Assembly: GCF_033958435.1 (NCBI RefSeq)
Contig: NC_134158.1
Location: 9,550,337 to 9,614,336 of the forward strand
DNA length: 64,000 nucleotides
Direction: 5' to 3'
DNA from: Carettochelys insculpta
Lineage: Eukaryota; Chordata; Testudines; Carettochelyidae
Below, piece after piece: positions 43,200-53,801 of the stretch; the stretch's first letter is position 1; each line of letters opens with the position of its first letter. Position numbers and translations under genes: made by a program. Under the pieces are notes generated by a model that saw only the letters and a program-made list of their open reading frames with translations, did no database searches and was not told where the DNA came from.

Positions 43200-43690
43200 C
43201 GTGCCCGCAACACCCCCTACAGCCTGGCCCCCTACGACCTCTTACACAGCCAGGAACCCTTCCCCCTCCCATCCCCTGCAGTCAGAAAACATCCCCCCAC
43301 CACGACTCCACAGCCAGGAAAACTATCCCCCTCCACAGCCAGGAAAATTCCCCCCACCCCACACCTAGGAACCCTTCCCCCAACCCCCTGCAGTCAGGAA
43401 ACGCCCCCTCCCCCACTCCACAGCCAGGAGAACTACCCCACAACAGCCAGGAACCCCACCCCCCTGCAGTCAGGAAAACTCTCCCCCACCCCACCCCACA
43501 GCTCGGAAAATTCCCCACCCACTCCACAGCCAGGAACCCTACCCCCCCAACCCGCAGCCAGGAAAACTCCTCCCCCATACTCCACACCCAGGAAAACTCC
43601 CCTCTGCCCACCCCACAGCTGGGAAAATTCCCCACCCACTCCACAGCCAGGAACCCTATCCCCCCATCCCCAGTGACTCACCAGAGCCAG
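43200..43690 (+). repeat. C/A-rich minisatellite
   Basis: CCACAGCCAGGAACCCTACC and CAGCCAGGAAAACTCCCCCC alternate with irregular spacing of about 25-45 bp. It lies between paralogue C and the Ly6 gene. Pro/Thr/Asn-rich open frames here are repeat artefacts. Confidence 0.8.
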
Positions 43691-43849
43691 ACCAGAGCCA
43701 CACCACTGGAGCCAAGGAGCTACCAATGGGAATAGACAAAGAATGGGGAAACTGAGGCACGGAGGGGTGCTCCAACTCGCCCAAAGCGAAGCAACAAGCT
43801 TGGGCTCAAGCTGCCAAACAATAGCGCGCCCAGCAGGAAGAGACACGGT

Positions 43850-44025
43850 GAAGAAAGTGGTTTGAGCATTGGCCTGCTAGACCCTGGGTTGTGAGTTCAA
43901 TCCCTGAGGAGGCTGTTTAGGGATGGCAGCATGTAAGTGTCAGGGCTGATGCTTGGCCCTGCTAAGAGGACAGGGGACTGGGCTAGCTGCCCTCCCAAGG
44001 CCCCTTCCAGCTCTAGGAGATGTGT
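43850..44025 (+). mobile_element. tRNA-derived SINE (Cry-like)
   Basis: GTTTGAGCATTGGCCTGCTA, GGTTGTGAGTTCAATCCCTG and GGCTGTTTAGGGATGGCAG form the body. The tail is GGCTGATGCTTGGCCCTGCT, GGCCCCTTCCAGCTCTAGGA. The B box GAGTTCAATCC is well preserved. Confidence 0.75.
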
Positions 44026-44209
44026 ATCTCCAATTATACATAAAACAGGAGGTGCCGCTAGAAGGGCTTTCAGGGGTCAGCCCAGGTGCCGAGAAGGCAA
44101 ATACACAGTGACTGAGCTGGGGAAAGCTGAGCCTCGGCCTCTGCGGCAGGGAGGGTGGATTACATCACAGCCGTCCTTACAGCCAATGCCTCCTGCTTTC
44201 GCCTACTCT

Positions 44210-44820
44210 GTTCCCAGCGCTGGGGAGAGAGCCCAGGAGTCCTGGCGCGTAGCCGGCTGCTGTGGCCTACAGGCATCCTCTCCCAGCACCACCGGAGCTC
44301 AGAAACCCACCAGAAAGGAGGCTCCCATTCCCAGGAGCCAGATTAAAGGCCCTCTTGGGCTAGCTCCGGACAGCTGGGTTCTATCCTGGGCAGTGGGGGC
44401 TGGTGGTTAGAGCAGGGGGCTGGGAGCCAGGACTCCTGGGCTCTCTTCCGAGGTGAAGGGGCAGCTGGGACTCAGGACTCCTGGGTTCTCGGGCCAGCTC
44501 TGGGAGCAGAGTGGGCCTAGTGGTTAGAGCAGGAGCCAGCCTGTCAGCATGCTAAGCTCCTCTGAGCAGGTGCTGGGAACGCAGAGGTCTCAATGGGGGC
44601 AGCCACACGCTCATGGCTGATCACAGAGGGGCTGGGGCTGATGTTATCATCAGGGACAGACAGAGCAGAGTTGTTCCAAAGCAGCTGCCCACACAGAGAA
44701 CAGGGCTTTCTGCAGCTGGGGGTTGGGAAGCCAGGACTCCTGGGTTCTCACCCAGGCCCTGGGAGGGAAGTGGGGGCTGGTGGTTACAGCAGGGGGCTGG
44801 CAGCCAGGACTCCCCCCTCT
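44210..44820 (+). repeat. Cluster of CCAGGACTCCTGG SINE-like units
   Basis: GGAGCCAGGACTCCTGGGCT (about 44423), GGACTCAGGACTCCTGGGTT (about 44469) and AAGCCAGGACTCCTGGGTTC (about 44730) lie with TAGTGGTTAGAGCAGG (about 44518) and GGTGGTTAGAGCAGG pieces. The spacing is irregular, unlike the ordered array at 34 kb. Confidence 0.6.
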
Positions 44821-44905
44821 GCCACCCCAGTCCCTGCAGCACAGCACCCCCTAGTGCCCCACTGGCTTCCAAGGGACAGCACCCCCTCCCATCTCCCCCA
44901 GCAGC
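44820..44905 (-). repeat. Lone relic of the 79-bp CTCF-motif unit
   Basis: CCCTGCAGCACAGCACCCCC, TAGTGCCCCACTGG and CCAAGGGACAGCACCCCCTC match a variant unit at about 29850-29930. It sits 13 kb from the array, on the other side of paralogue C. Confidence 0.6.
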
Positions 44906-45279
44906 AAAGCACCCCACAGCAAGGCATTGGGGTTGGCACTGTCTCCCTGCACAGCTCGAGCCGAACCCATTCAGGCGGAGGAGAACAAAGCGTTTGTCCT
45001 CGCTAATGCCGGTTCACCAGGATCCACCCCACCTCCGCGCAGGGTATTAATAGCTTGAAAGCTTCGCCGAGGCCAGAAGGAGTCATTGTGACTGAGCCTT
45101 GGCGGGACACAGGGCAGAGACCAGCCACCCCCATCGCCATTCCCAGAGGGCGAGAATATGGAGCCGAAACGTGTGTCATGATTTCATGCGCCACTGTCGA
45201 GCTCCATGGGGAAAATTCTGACCCAGAAACCAATGGCAGGCCTAGGACTAGAATGCCGAAGTCCTGATTCGTAGGGCTG

Positions 45280-45470
45280 CCTGCCAATCTTCCCTCTGTT
45301 TTGTTCCATCCATGTGCGGAATAAATTTATGCACCGAGGCAGGCGCGGATGTGAACCGCCATAGACACACACGCTGCCAGCTGTGGGCGCTCTGCTAATC
45401 AGCTAGGCAGCTCCTGAATCTCTCCTGGGTGGCTGCCCAAGCGCTCAGAGTACAGGGAACACGGCTGTCT
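45280..45470 (-). repeat. Repeat family C copy
   Basis: TTCCATCCATGTGCGGAATA, GGCGCTCTGCTAATCAGCTA and GGTGGCTGCCCAAGCGCTCA match the family in reverse sense. Confidence 0.7.
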
Positions 45471-45750
45471 TATTCTAACCACTAGACTCCTCTCCCCTGG
45501 CTCTCAACCTGCTCTCTCCCACTAACCTACTAGGTGCGACTCCACTCTCACCGTCAGGGAGAAAACCCAGCTCTGATTCCTGTCCCCTTCCCCACTTCTG
45601 CCTGCATGAGCGCGCCAGGATTTGCCTCAGGGCTGCATCCGTTCTCTGTGTGGGTGCCCACCTGGCCATCCGCCACAGCCCAGTGGCCACCTTCCGCCCA
45701 CCCCAGGGTGGGATCTGCAGAGGCTGGGCCCCCCAGGGCATTGTGGGAGA

Positions 45751-45757
45751 ATAAAAG
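45751..45757 (+). promoter_or_regulatory. TATA box of the Ly6/uPAR gene
   Basis: ATAAAAG lies about 104 bases before the start codon. A start of transcription near 45780 would leave a ~75-base leader. The box is well placed and no other candidate is nearby. Confidence 0.5.
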
Positions 45758-45854
45758 CAGCCCCAAGCCACCCGGCCGTCAGCCAGGAGTGTGTGTCTTC
45801 ACCGGCCGAGAACTCGCCTGAGCCAGCACCTGCCCCGCCGCAGAGAAGTCCAGC

Positions 45855-48002
45855 ATGGCCTGGGGACTGCTCCTCACAGCTTCCGTCCTGCTCTGCCTCC
45901 TGCCAGGAGGTAAGTTGCAGGTGGGGCTGTGGGGGAATAGACAAAGCCGGAGTTGCTTTCCTTCTGGGGATAGAATCTGCATTTCTCTGTGAGCTGAGGG
46001 CTTGGGCGGCCACCCAAGGGAGGTTCAGGGGCCACCCAGCTGATTAGCAGCATGCCCATGGCCTGTGTTGCCATGGATGGTGCACGGTCACACTGCCTCA
46101 GTGTGTGTCATAAAGTTTATTCTGCACATGGATGTGGGGGGGGAAAGAGAGGAAACATTAGACAGAGCTCAGGAGTCCTGACATCCAGTCCACCCGATCC
46201 CACCTCCCCTCCCCGAGCCACTCTTGAACCCAGGACTCCTGGCTCCCTGTCCCAGCTGCTTTTACCCTCGGCGTCCCAGAGCCAGGATAAAACCCTTGTG
46301 GCCTGGCTCCCAGGCCCCACTGCTCTCACTCTCCAGACCTCACGCCCCTCCTAGGGCGCAGGAGAGAACCCAGGAGTCCTGGCTCCTGCCCCACACCAGC
46401 ATATGATGAGCACTCCGACAGCTGCCAAGGACAGAGTCCGGCGGTGCCCAGCTGATTAGCAAAGCGCCCAAACCCATCAGCAGGCGCTTCTGCCTGTGGT
46501 GCTCATGTGTATTTCTTTGTTGGTGCACACAGAAAAATTTATGCCACACATGGACGAAAATAGCAAGAGGGAACCTTGCCCCCGGGCCCGACTCTGACCT
46601 CCCCCGCCCTCCTTGAGCTGAGACTAGACTAAGGAACCTTCCCCCCCCAGCTGTAAGCACTAGGCCCTTCTCCCCTTCCCGAGCCAAGCGATGGAGGCTG
46701 CAGCCGGGGAGGCCAAGGGCGGGTGCTGCTTTGGGAGGGGGCCAGGTTGGCTGGCCACAGCCTGATGGGTGCTCCCCTCTGGCATCCCTCCGCAGCTGAC
46801 GCCCTGCGATGCCGGGTCTGCAGATCCATGCACAGCGGGCAGCCCTGCCTGCCCCCCAGCGTGAGCTGCAACGCCGACCCTCCCAAGGAAGCTTGCCTCT
46901 CCCTCGCCATCTCCCACGGTAAGGACCCAGGCGTCCGGCTCCCTCCTCCCCACCCTCCCGCAGTGCCCCCCCAACACACCCCCCTTCACATCCCTCACCT
47001 TGTCTCCCACCCACGTGGGAGCTGAGGGGGCAGCCCCGCCCCTGTTGGCCACGCCCACCAGACTTGTCTTTCCCCGCCCTGTCTGGGTTAGCCCCGCCCC
47101 CTCAGTTGGCCACACCCACTTAGAGGCAGTGGACCACACACAACATTCCGTGACATCCCATTGGCCCCTCCCTCCCTCCCTCCCTCGCCCTTTCTTTATA
47201 GGCTCCCCTTGGCTCCAGCCCCTTTTGCCCCAGCCAATCAACACCTCTCCCTCTCTCCCCCCCCCCCCCCGGGGGCAATGGAATCCTGCTCTCCCCGCTT
47301 TTCCAACAACTTCCCCTCTCCCCCCCCACGTGCTCCCCACTTTAGGTCTCCAGGCACTTCCAGGGGCACCCTGTTTCCTACTCTCCGGCTGGGCGCGGGG
47401 CGATCTGTTGGGGGGCGGGGGCAGGGAGCTGGGGGAGTAAAGGCACCGCGGTTAGCAACTTCGAAGACCCCGTGGCACCCCCACAGCCTGAACTGGAAGC
47501 TCCCCGGCTGGAGGAGTGAGCTCCCCCAAGCGACAGCGACCCACACCGAGGCGTGGGGGCGGGGGCGTCAACCGTTGCCCCGGCTGCGGGAGGGCAAAAT
47601 GAGCGGCAAGCACCGCTGGTAACTACCCAGCAGCAGGCTCGAACCCGGGACCTCCCGGCAGACGTCGCTGCAGCAGGAAAGGACACGGGTCTCTCTCTGC
47701 CAGGGGGTCTGGGTGCCCCTACGTGGGCCAGTGACCCACACCTGGGTGTGTGGGTTACACCGGCTGCGGGCGGCGCGGGGCGGGTCCCCTTTCCTCCCCC
47801 AGGGGGAGGAGCCCACGTGGCGCTCCCCCCCCCCGGACTCACCCTCCCCCCGCCCCCGTTTGCAGGCGGCCAGGTGGAGCAGAAGATACTGGGCTGCATC
47901 CAGGCGGAGAGCCCGAAGTGCGGCCTGACCTGGGACGACCCCCACACGGGGCGACACGCCGAATACCGGTGCTGCACCAGCGGCGACTACTGCAACGAGT
48001 AG
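45855..48002 (+). CDS. Secreted Ly6/uPAR (three-finger) domain protein
   Basis: Seen: three exons, 45855-45909, 46796-46918 and 47866-48002, with GT-AG introns, both in phase 1, give 104 residues. Exon 1 encodes a signal peptide (MAWGLLLTASVLLCLLPGG). The mature part starts near LRCRVC and has ten cysteines spaced as in an LU domain, ending in the diagnostic CCTSGDYCN motif. One residue, Glu, follows before TAG, so no GPI-anchor signal exists. Known: secreted LU proteins such as SLURP act as ligands or modulators of receptors, often nicotinic ones; three exons with a signal exon is the family's usual gene plan. Inferred: a small secreted SLURP-like protein with partner unknown. AATACA at about 48079 may be the polyadenylation signal. 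Lying beside cholinesterase-like genes is suggestive, but no functional link is shown. Confidence 0.85.
45980..46580 (+). repeat. Two family C copies in intron 1 of the Ly6 gene
   Basis: Copies at about 45980-46140 and 46425-46580 carry GCCACCCAGCTGATTAGCAG or GTGCCCAGCTGATTAGCAAA, plus TTTATTCTGCACATGGATG or TTTATGCCACACATGGACG. SINE-like CCAGGACTCCTGG pieces lie between them at about 46180-46390. Confidence 0.7.
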
Positions 48003-48234
48003 GGGCCGGGCTCAGCCCCCCACCCCCGTGCTCCCGCCCCCCCCAGCTGTAACTCTCCCCCTCCCCGACCCCAGCAGCTCAATACAGCCCAGCCCAGCCC
48101 AGCGCCCCGGTCTCCCGAAGAGTCATTGCCGGCCGCCCGGGGCGCCCAGCCCGCCCACGTGGCAGGGGACAGGGGGTGGGCGGGACAACGCTGGCTCAGC
48201 TGGCCGTGGGCCACGTGGGAGGCGGGAAATGGGC

Positions 48235-49050
48235 ATTTGGTACGTTCCGCACGGGGGGAGGGTGTGGAACTGGTACGTTCCATAAGGGGGGGGGTATGAA
48301 ATTGGCACGTTCCACCAAGGGGGCGGGAGGAAGGAAATTGGTACGTTCCAGAAAGGCAGACATGACATTGAACCATCCCACAAAAAGGAGGGTTGTGAAT
48401 TTGGTACATTTCACCAAGGGGGCGGGGATTGAAATTCGTACGTTCCACAAAGGAGGGGGGGGGGCATGTAATTGGTACGCTCCATAGACGTGGGGGTGAA
48501 ATTGGTACGTTCCACACAGGGGTTGGTGTGAACGGGGTACAGGGCACAAAGGGGGTGGTATGAAATTGGTACGTTCCACATAGGTGGGGAGATGAAATTG
48601 GTACGTTCCACAGAGGAATAGATGACTTTGGTATGTTCCACAGAAGTGGGAGGGGGCGGGTATGAAAACGGTACGTTCCACCGGGGGTGGTTATAAACTT
48701 AGTACTTTCCACAAAGGGGGACGTGGAATTGGTATGTCCCACAGAGGTGGGAGGTTTGAAATGGGTACATGGCAGGGCAGGTATGAACTTGGTACAGCCC
48801 ACAAAGGGGAGGGAATATGAATTTGGTACAGCTCACAAAGAGGCGGGAATATGAATTGGTACAGCCCACAAAGGGGCGGGAATATGAATTTGGTACAGCC
48901 CACAAAGGGGCGGGAATATGAATTTGGTAGGCTCCACAGAAGGCCGAATGAAACTGGTAGGGAATTTTGTACATTCCACAAGCGGGATGGATTTGGTACA
49001 GTCCGTAAACGCGGGGGAAGGTGGGGGATGAATTTGGTACGCTCCATCAA
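48235..49050 (+). repeat. GGTACGTTCCA tandem array (~30-36-bp unit)
   Basis: About 26 units of the form GAAATTGGTACGTTCCACAA, then AGGGGGG, run from 48238 to 49045. Toward the 3' end the unit changes to AATTTGGTACAGCCCACAAA, then GGGGCGGGAATATG. It begins ~230 bp after the Ly6 stop and ends at the CpG-rich promoter. Confidence 0.88.
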
Positions 49051-49059
49051 GGAGCCGGC

Positions 49060-49300
49060 GGGCGGGGCCCTAACTTCCGGTCGGGGCAGGCCCCTTTCCC
49101 AGCCCCGAACGTCAACTTTCCGGAAGCCGGTGGCGCGCGCCAGTGACTTCCGCTTTGGGGCCGGAAATCCGTCCCCCCCCGTCCTACTTCCGCCTCCTTT
49201 CCGGGGAGGCGGGCTTGGGGCGGGGCGTTGTCAGCCTCTCGTGTTGTCACTTCCGCTGTGGGCCCGGACCGGGAGTCCCCGCCGGCAGCAGCGGCCGGAG
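49060..49300 (+). promoter_or_regulatory. CpG-rich, ETS-motif-rich promoter with non-coding first exon
   Basis: Within 240 bp there are about seven ETS-type cores (ACTTCCGG at 49072, TTTCCGGAAG at 49115, ACTTCCGC at about 49145, 49184 and 49251, CCGGAAAT at 49161, TTTCCGGGG at about 49198) and GC boxes (GGCGGGGC at 49061 and 49218). CpG density is high. The likely first exon ends GGCCGGAG|GTGAGTCGG, with the donor at 49301. It is the nearest upstream promoter of the TRIM gene, about 11 kb away. That link is inferred from order and strand only. Confidence 0.55.
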
Positions 49301-49734
49301 GTGAGTCGGTGGCGGGGGGGGGGGAGTGAATTATTATGTGACCCACCGTAATTAGCCCCTCCCCCAACGCGTCCTGTCACACCGCCGCCCCCCCCCCCCG
49401 CAGAGAGACCCCCTCCCCCCCACGGGGGCACCTCTGGTCCCAGGAGAGGCGCCCCTCCCCCCGCCGACAGCCCCCTCCCCGGGTCCCAGGAAACAGCCCT
49501 CCCCTCCCCCTTCCCAGGCCAGACCCCCCCCGCCCCGACTGCCTCCCGCCAAGGGGGGGGTAACTCCCCCCTCCCCTCCCCCAACAACCAGGGCTGAGAC
49601 TCTCCCACTGCCCCCCCAGCCCCGCCCCCGGCTCGCCCCCAGCAGGTGCCCGGCTGCGGCCCTGGCTTCATCGCTGCCCAGCAGAGAGGAAACCCTCCCG
49701 CGCCTGGAGGCTGGGAGCGACGTGGGCAGAAGCC

Positions 49735-49955
49735 AGGAGAAGTCCTGTGGCGCCTGACGGACTCGGAGAGGTTTCGTGGGCCGAGGCGAAGACGTGACCG
49801 AGTGGGCCTGCGTGGTCAGGTGCCGTTCTCGTTCCCACACCTGCCTCTGGCGTCTCCGCTCCGTGGCCTCTGATGAAGTGGACCTTTGCCCACGAAAGCT
49901 CGTGCTCTGTGCCCCTTGTCGTTTTTGCAGCTGCGGACGAACCGGGCTGCCTCCT
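49735..49955. repeat. Diverged foldback family B copy
   Basis: GAAGTCCTGTGGCGCCTGAC and GAAGTGGACCTTTGCCCACG, then AAAGCTCGTGCTC, match both arms of family B. The loop differs. Confidence 0.55.
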
Positions 49956-50167
49956 CCTGAGGCTTGCCAAGGAAACGTTCGCTCCTGCTCTCCCAGTCCC
50001 CAGCTTATCGCTTCCTCCCCAGCTCTCTGTTTGGCTTTTCACACAGCCGCAGAGCTCGACTGTAAGTTTCGTTCCCCGTCTTCCTGGCCTTGCGTACACC
50101 TGCTTCCCACGTGCAGCGGAGTGAGATACCATCCCCTTGGCCAATGTCTCTCAGCCTCTCAAAGAGG

Positions 50168-50335
50168 GACGGCATAGCTCAGTGGTTAGAGCATTGGCCC
50201 AGTTCTTGTGGGTGGCCTTTCAAGGTGCTCAGGCAGATTCAATTAAAAAAAATTGAGGGATGTTGACTGGTCCTTCTGTGAGCACAGGGGACTCAGCTGG
50301 ATGACATCTTGAGGTCCCTTCCAGTTCCTTGAGAT
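50168..50335 (+). mobile_element. tRNA-derived SINE (Cry-like)
   Basis: GGCATAGCTCAGTGGTTAGA, then GCATTGGCCCAG, form the tRNA-like head. The tail GGACTCAGCTGGATGACATC, then TTGAGGTCCCTTCCAG, is CR1-like. The region between is degraded, with an A-rich run. Confidence 0.75.
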
Positions 50336-50769
50336 ATGCAACCTTTCCAGAAGATGGTAACCCCTTCAGGAGTCAGATTTGCCTTGCCTGTCCTCTCATT
50401 TCACCTCCCTTTAAAAATGGCTGGCTTATGAAATCAGACGTGAAAATACGAACATGTCACAGCTGCTAGGACTGAAAAATAGCTTCCTGTCTTGTTTTTA
50501 ACCATAGAAGAAGCTGTTCCTCAAAGTGCTGACTTTCCCCTTCTTACAATGCATTTGTAAAGTAAATGAAATGAATATACGTATTATGTGTACATTTCAA
50601 CGGAGGGCAGTGTAAACAAGTCACATGAAATCTTAGTTTGTGCTGACTTCGCTAGTGTTTTTTTGATGGAGCCTGTTGTAAAGTTGGGTAGTTGATGGAT
50701 CTTTTGGAAGATCACTGCGTACCCCCACGGGTAGGTGTATTCGTGATCAGTGTTCAGGCTTAAATACTG

Positions 50770-51395
50770 TATACACATGTGGTCGCCTTATCTCAAAAGA
50801 GAGAGATCTTGGCACTGGAAAAGTTTCAAGAAAGGGAACAAAATGATTCGGGATTTGGAACAGGTCCCACATGAAGAGAGATTAAAAAGGCCAGGATTTT
50901 TCAGCTTAGAAGAGAAGTGAATAAGGGGTGAGAGGTCTAGAAAATCATGACTGGTGAGGAGAAAGTGAATAAAAAAAAGTTTTATTTACGTGTTCTCACA
51001 ACAAAAGAACAAGGGGCCGCCAAATGGAGTTAATAGGTAGCAGGTTTAAAACTAACAAGAGTAAGTTTATCTTCACACAGCACATGGTCGGCCTGTGGAA
51101 CTCCTGGCCAGAGGAGTTTGTGAAGGCCAGGACTTTAACAGGGCTCACAAAAGAGCTAGATAAATTCATGGAGGCGAAGCCCATCAGTGACCATTAGCCA
51201 GGATGGGTGGGAACAGTGTCCATGGCCTCTTGTTTCTCGGAGGCTGGGAATGGATGTCAGGAGAGGGATCACTTTGGTGATTCCCTGTTCTGTTCACTCC
51301 TGCTGGGGCACCTGGCATTGGCATCTGTCAGAACACAGGACACTGGGCTAGAGGGACCTTTGGTCTGAGCCAGTGTGGCTGTTCTAATGTTCCCT
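50770..51395 (+). mobile_element. CR1-type LINE 3' part
   Basis: It follows the same subfamily as 5464-7110: ACAAAATGATTCGGGATTTG, TGGAACTCCTGGCCAGAGGA and GGGGCACCTGGCATTGGC, then GAGGGACCTTTGGTCTGAGC. It is frameshifted. A family C element is inserted at its 3' end. Confidence 0.88.
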
Positions 51396-51565
51396 CTAAT
51401 TATTTCCATCAATGTGCTGAATGCATTTATGTGCACCAAGGCATGTGCGAATGTGCCCCACTAACAGAAGCGAAAAACCTAGCTGTGGGTGCACTGCTAA
51501 TCAGCTGGGCGGCCTTTGAATCTCTTCTGAGTGACCGCACAAGCACATGGCTTACAGGGGACGCT
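51385..51565 (-). mobile_element. Repeat family C, complete copy with inverted ends
   Basis: The left end GTTCCCTCTAAT and the right end, reverse complement GTCCCCTGTAAG, form short inverted termini. The interior holds GGTGCACTGCTAATCAGCTG and AAGCACATGGCTTACAGG. About eleven related copies lie in this window. It is a MITE-like family with no coding capacity. Confidence 0.65.
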
Positions 51566-51824
51566 GCCCGTGATTGAAAGGCGCTGATTTAAGGACCCTT
51601 GTTTCCTTTCCTGAGTATAGTGATTCCACCTTGCTTGTTGTTTCTCCGCAACTGCAGAGGCCTAAATCATGTAATTTACCCTGCTAACTCCCTTTCCAAG
51701 CAGCCTTCGTCATAAAGAAACAGTTGAAAGAATGGGCAGAAACCTAGTTCGGTTTGTCCTTCCTTGTTGGCTTCACAGGTCTTTGCTGTGGAGGTAGGAA
51801 AGCATGTAATGAATTACACCTTGG

Positions 51825-51958
51825 ACCGGAAGCTTAGTGCAGTGGGTAGGGTGCCTGGACCAAGAATCAGAGCTCAGCTCTCCTGCTTCTAGCTGTGCCA
51901 CGGTCTTTGGACAAGTCAGATTCCCTTGTTGTGCCTTTATTTCCCCTTCCAGTTGTGC
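51825..51958 (+). mobile_element. Old MIR-like (CORE) SINE
   Basis: GCTTAGTGCAGTGGGTAGGG, then CTTCTAGCTGTGCCACGGTC and TTGGACAAGTCAGATTCCC, with a TTTATTTCCCC end, follow the order of a MIR: tRNA-like head, then the CORE with TAGCTGTG and GGACAAGTC. Confidence 0.65.
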
Positions 51959-52149
51959 ACTGGCTGTTGTGATCTCTTGCTGTGAAAATATTAGTAGATG
52001 ACCAACACCCTTTTGCCTTTAGTGTAAGCAGGGAATTGTGAGCAGCTGGGGGCAGAGACCTTGTGTGTGTGTGTTTCTGTACAGTGCTTATGACAATGAG
52101 GCCTTTATTTTTAATAGTCTGTCTGACAGGGAAGTAAGAAGCCTAGCAC

Positions 52150-52480
52150 GACTCATTCAAATATAGGGATGGAAGAGCCCTCAAAAAGCCAGCCAGTCGC
52201 ACCCACTCTGCTGTGGCAAGGCCAAGTAAATCTAGGTCATCCCTGACCAGGGTTCATCAAGTGAAGGCTTAAAAACCTCCAGTCATTGGGACCCCGCAGC
52301 CTCCTTTAGCAGCCTCTTCCAGAAATCAACTGCCCTTTGCACTTCGGTGTTCTTAATATCTAACCCGAATCTCCCTTGAAGCAGAGCCCAGTTGGCCTCT
52401 CTTTAGCCGGCATAGAGAATAGCTGATCACGTTTGTCTAACAACCCTTAACGTATTTAAGGACTGTTAGCAGGTCACCCT
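52150..52480 (-). mobile_element. Old CR1-like fragment
   Basis: CATCCCTGACCAGGGTTCAT, AGGCTTAAAAACCTCCAGTC and TCTAACCCGAATCTCCCTTG match the reverse complement of the CR1 3' region with strong divergence. Confidence 0.65.
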
Positions 52481-52859
52481 TTTATTTTCTGTTCTCAAGG
52501 CTTAATAAGCAGAGTTTTGGTTTTGGGGTGTTTTTTATGTTAAGCTTGAGGCCTCACAGGCTGGGTTTTCTGAACCCTTCTTGTTCTTCTCTTGAACTTT
52601 GTTCCAGATAGCCCACTTCCTTTGTAAAGCGTGGGGTCCAGAAACGTACCTGCTAAGTAACCTCATCTGTGATGTCACTAGTCCACATTTCTGTGCTGTT
52701 CCTCATAGATGTGGTACTATGGGACCCAGAGTAACAATGCTGTAGGGTTTTAGAACAACTCTAAAACAATTGTCCTTAATCAAAGTCTGGCACCTAACTT
52801 TCCCAGGAGCACCGCAAGGGATGAAGACCGTCAGAAATCAAAATCTATCAGTTGTACGA

Positions 52860-52990
52860 AGGACTGTACAGACAGGGCAATCATGGATGGTTAGGGATTG
52901 TTTAGATGGTGTTTCGTCCTGTCGAGAGGGCCGGGAACTGAAGTCAACGACCTCTTGAGGTCCCTTCCAGTTCTATGATTCTAGAACGTA
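52860..52990 (+). mobile_element. CR1 LINE 3' tail
   Basis: GGATTGTTTAGATGGTGTTT, GAAGTCAACGACCTCTTGAG and GTCCCTTCCAGTTCTATGAT form the typical end. Confidence 0.8.
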
Positions 52991-53460
52991 TGGATGGTAA
53001 CGTCAGGCGGCCGTAACAGTGGTTAGCCCTTCGGGTTGTTTGCAGTTCATGCATTATGCTCTTCCGGGATGATAAGTAAATATCCTCCCAAGAAAAAGCC
53101 CCATAGTGGGGGAATGGGATAGGAAAAGACAGCCTGAAGCAGAGGTCTGGAGAAAGACCTGAACCACATTCAGCAAAAGTTATGTGATTGAATAAAAAAA
53201 ATCAGTGTGTGTGAAAACAAACCCTGGATACTTACTGGCAAGTTGTCTGTACAAGAAATTGGCACAGGTATTGCTGGCAGGGCTAAAACACTGAATACAT
53301 CAGCATATTCTGACACGCCGGCACAGGGACTCCCCAGCTTCAGCACAAGATGTTCTGACAAAGCAACGCACGGAGGACTTTGGCGCATCAGGAGAAAGGT
53401 AGAAGGGGAGATAACAAACGAGTCAGAAACTAACACGCAAGTTGCTTGCCTCCAGCCGTA

Positions 53461-53801
53461 AGGGTGTCTCTGCGTAGCAGTGTTGTTCCAGCTTATTCCG
53501 GAGTTATTCCAAAGTAAGCTATTCCGGAATCACACAGCCCCAGAACAATGCGTGTTCCAAACTGGTGTGTCTACCCACAGCAGAAGCTGTTTGGAAACTG
53601 AGCCATTGGCTGCCCTGTGCCTTATTTCCCAATAGGCTCTGTTCCATGTCTACGTGCTCTTCCTTGTACGGTGAGGTTAACCAGTTCCGAAAGAAGCCAT
53701 CCGCTGTTTCAGAGCAGTGGATGTGTTGCACAGATGCTCAAAGTTATGTCGAAAGAGCGTCCGTTATTTCGACGTAACTTTTCTGTGTTTGCACACCCTA
53801 A
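53461..53801. mobile_element. Family D-like element with AGGGTGT ends
   Basis: The left AGGGTGTCTCTGCG and the right TTTGCACACCCT are inverted. The interior has AGCTATTCCGGAAT-type and TTATTTCGACGTAAC motifs. No target duplication is clear. Confidence 0.5.

Noticed and set aside
47860..48002. GPI-anchored Ly6 protein
   Set aside because: The frame stops one residue after the last Cys-Asn, so there is no hydrophobic anchor signal.
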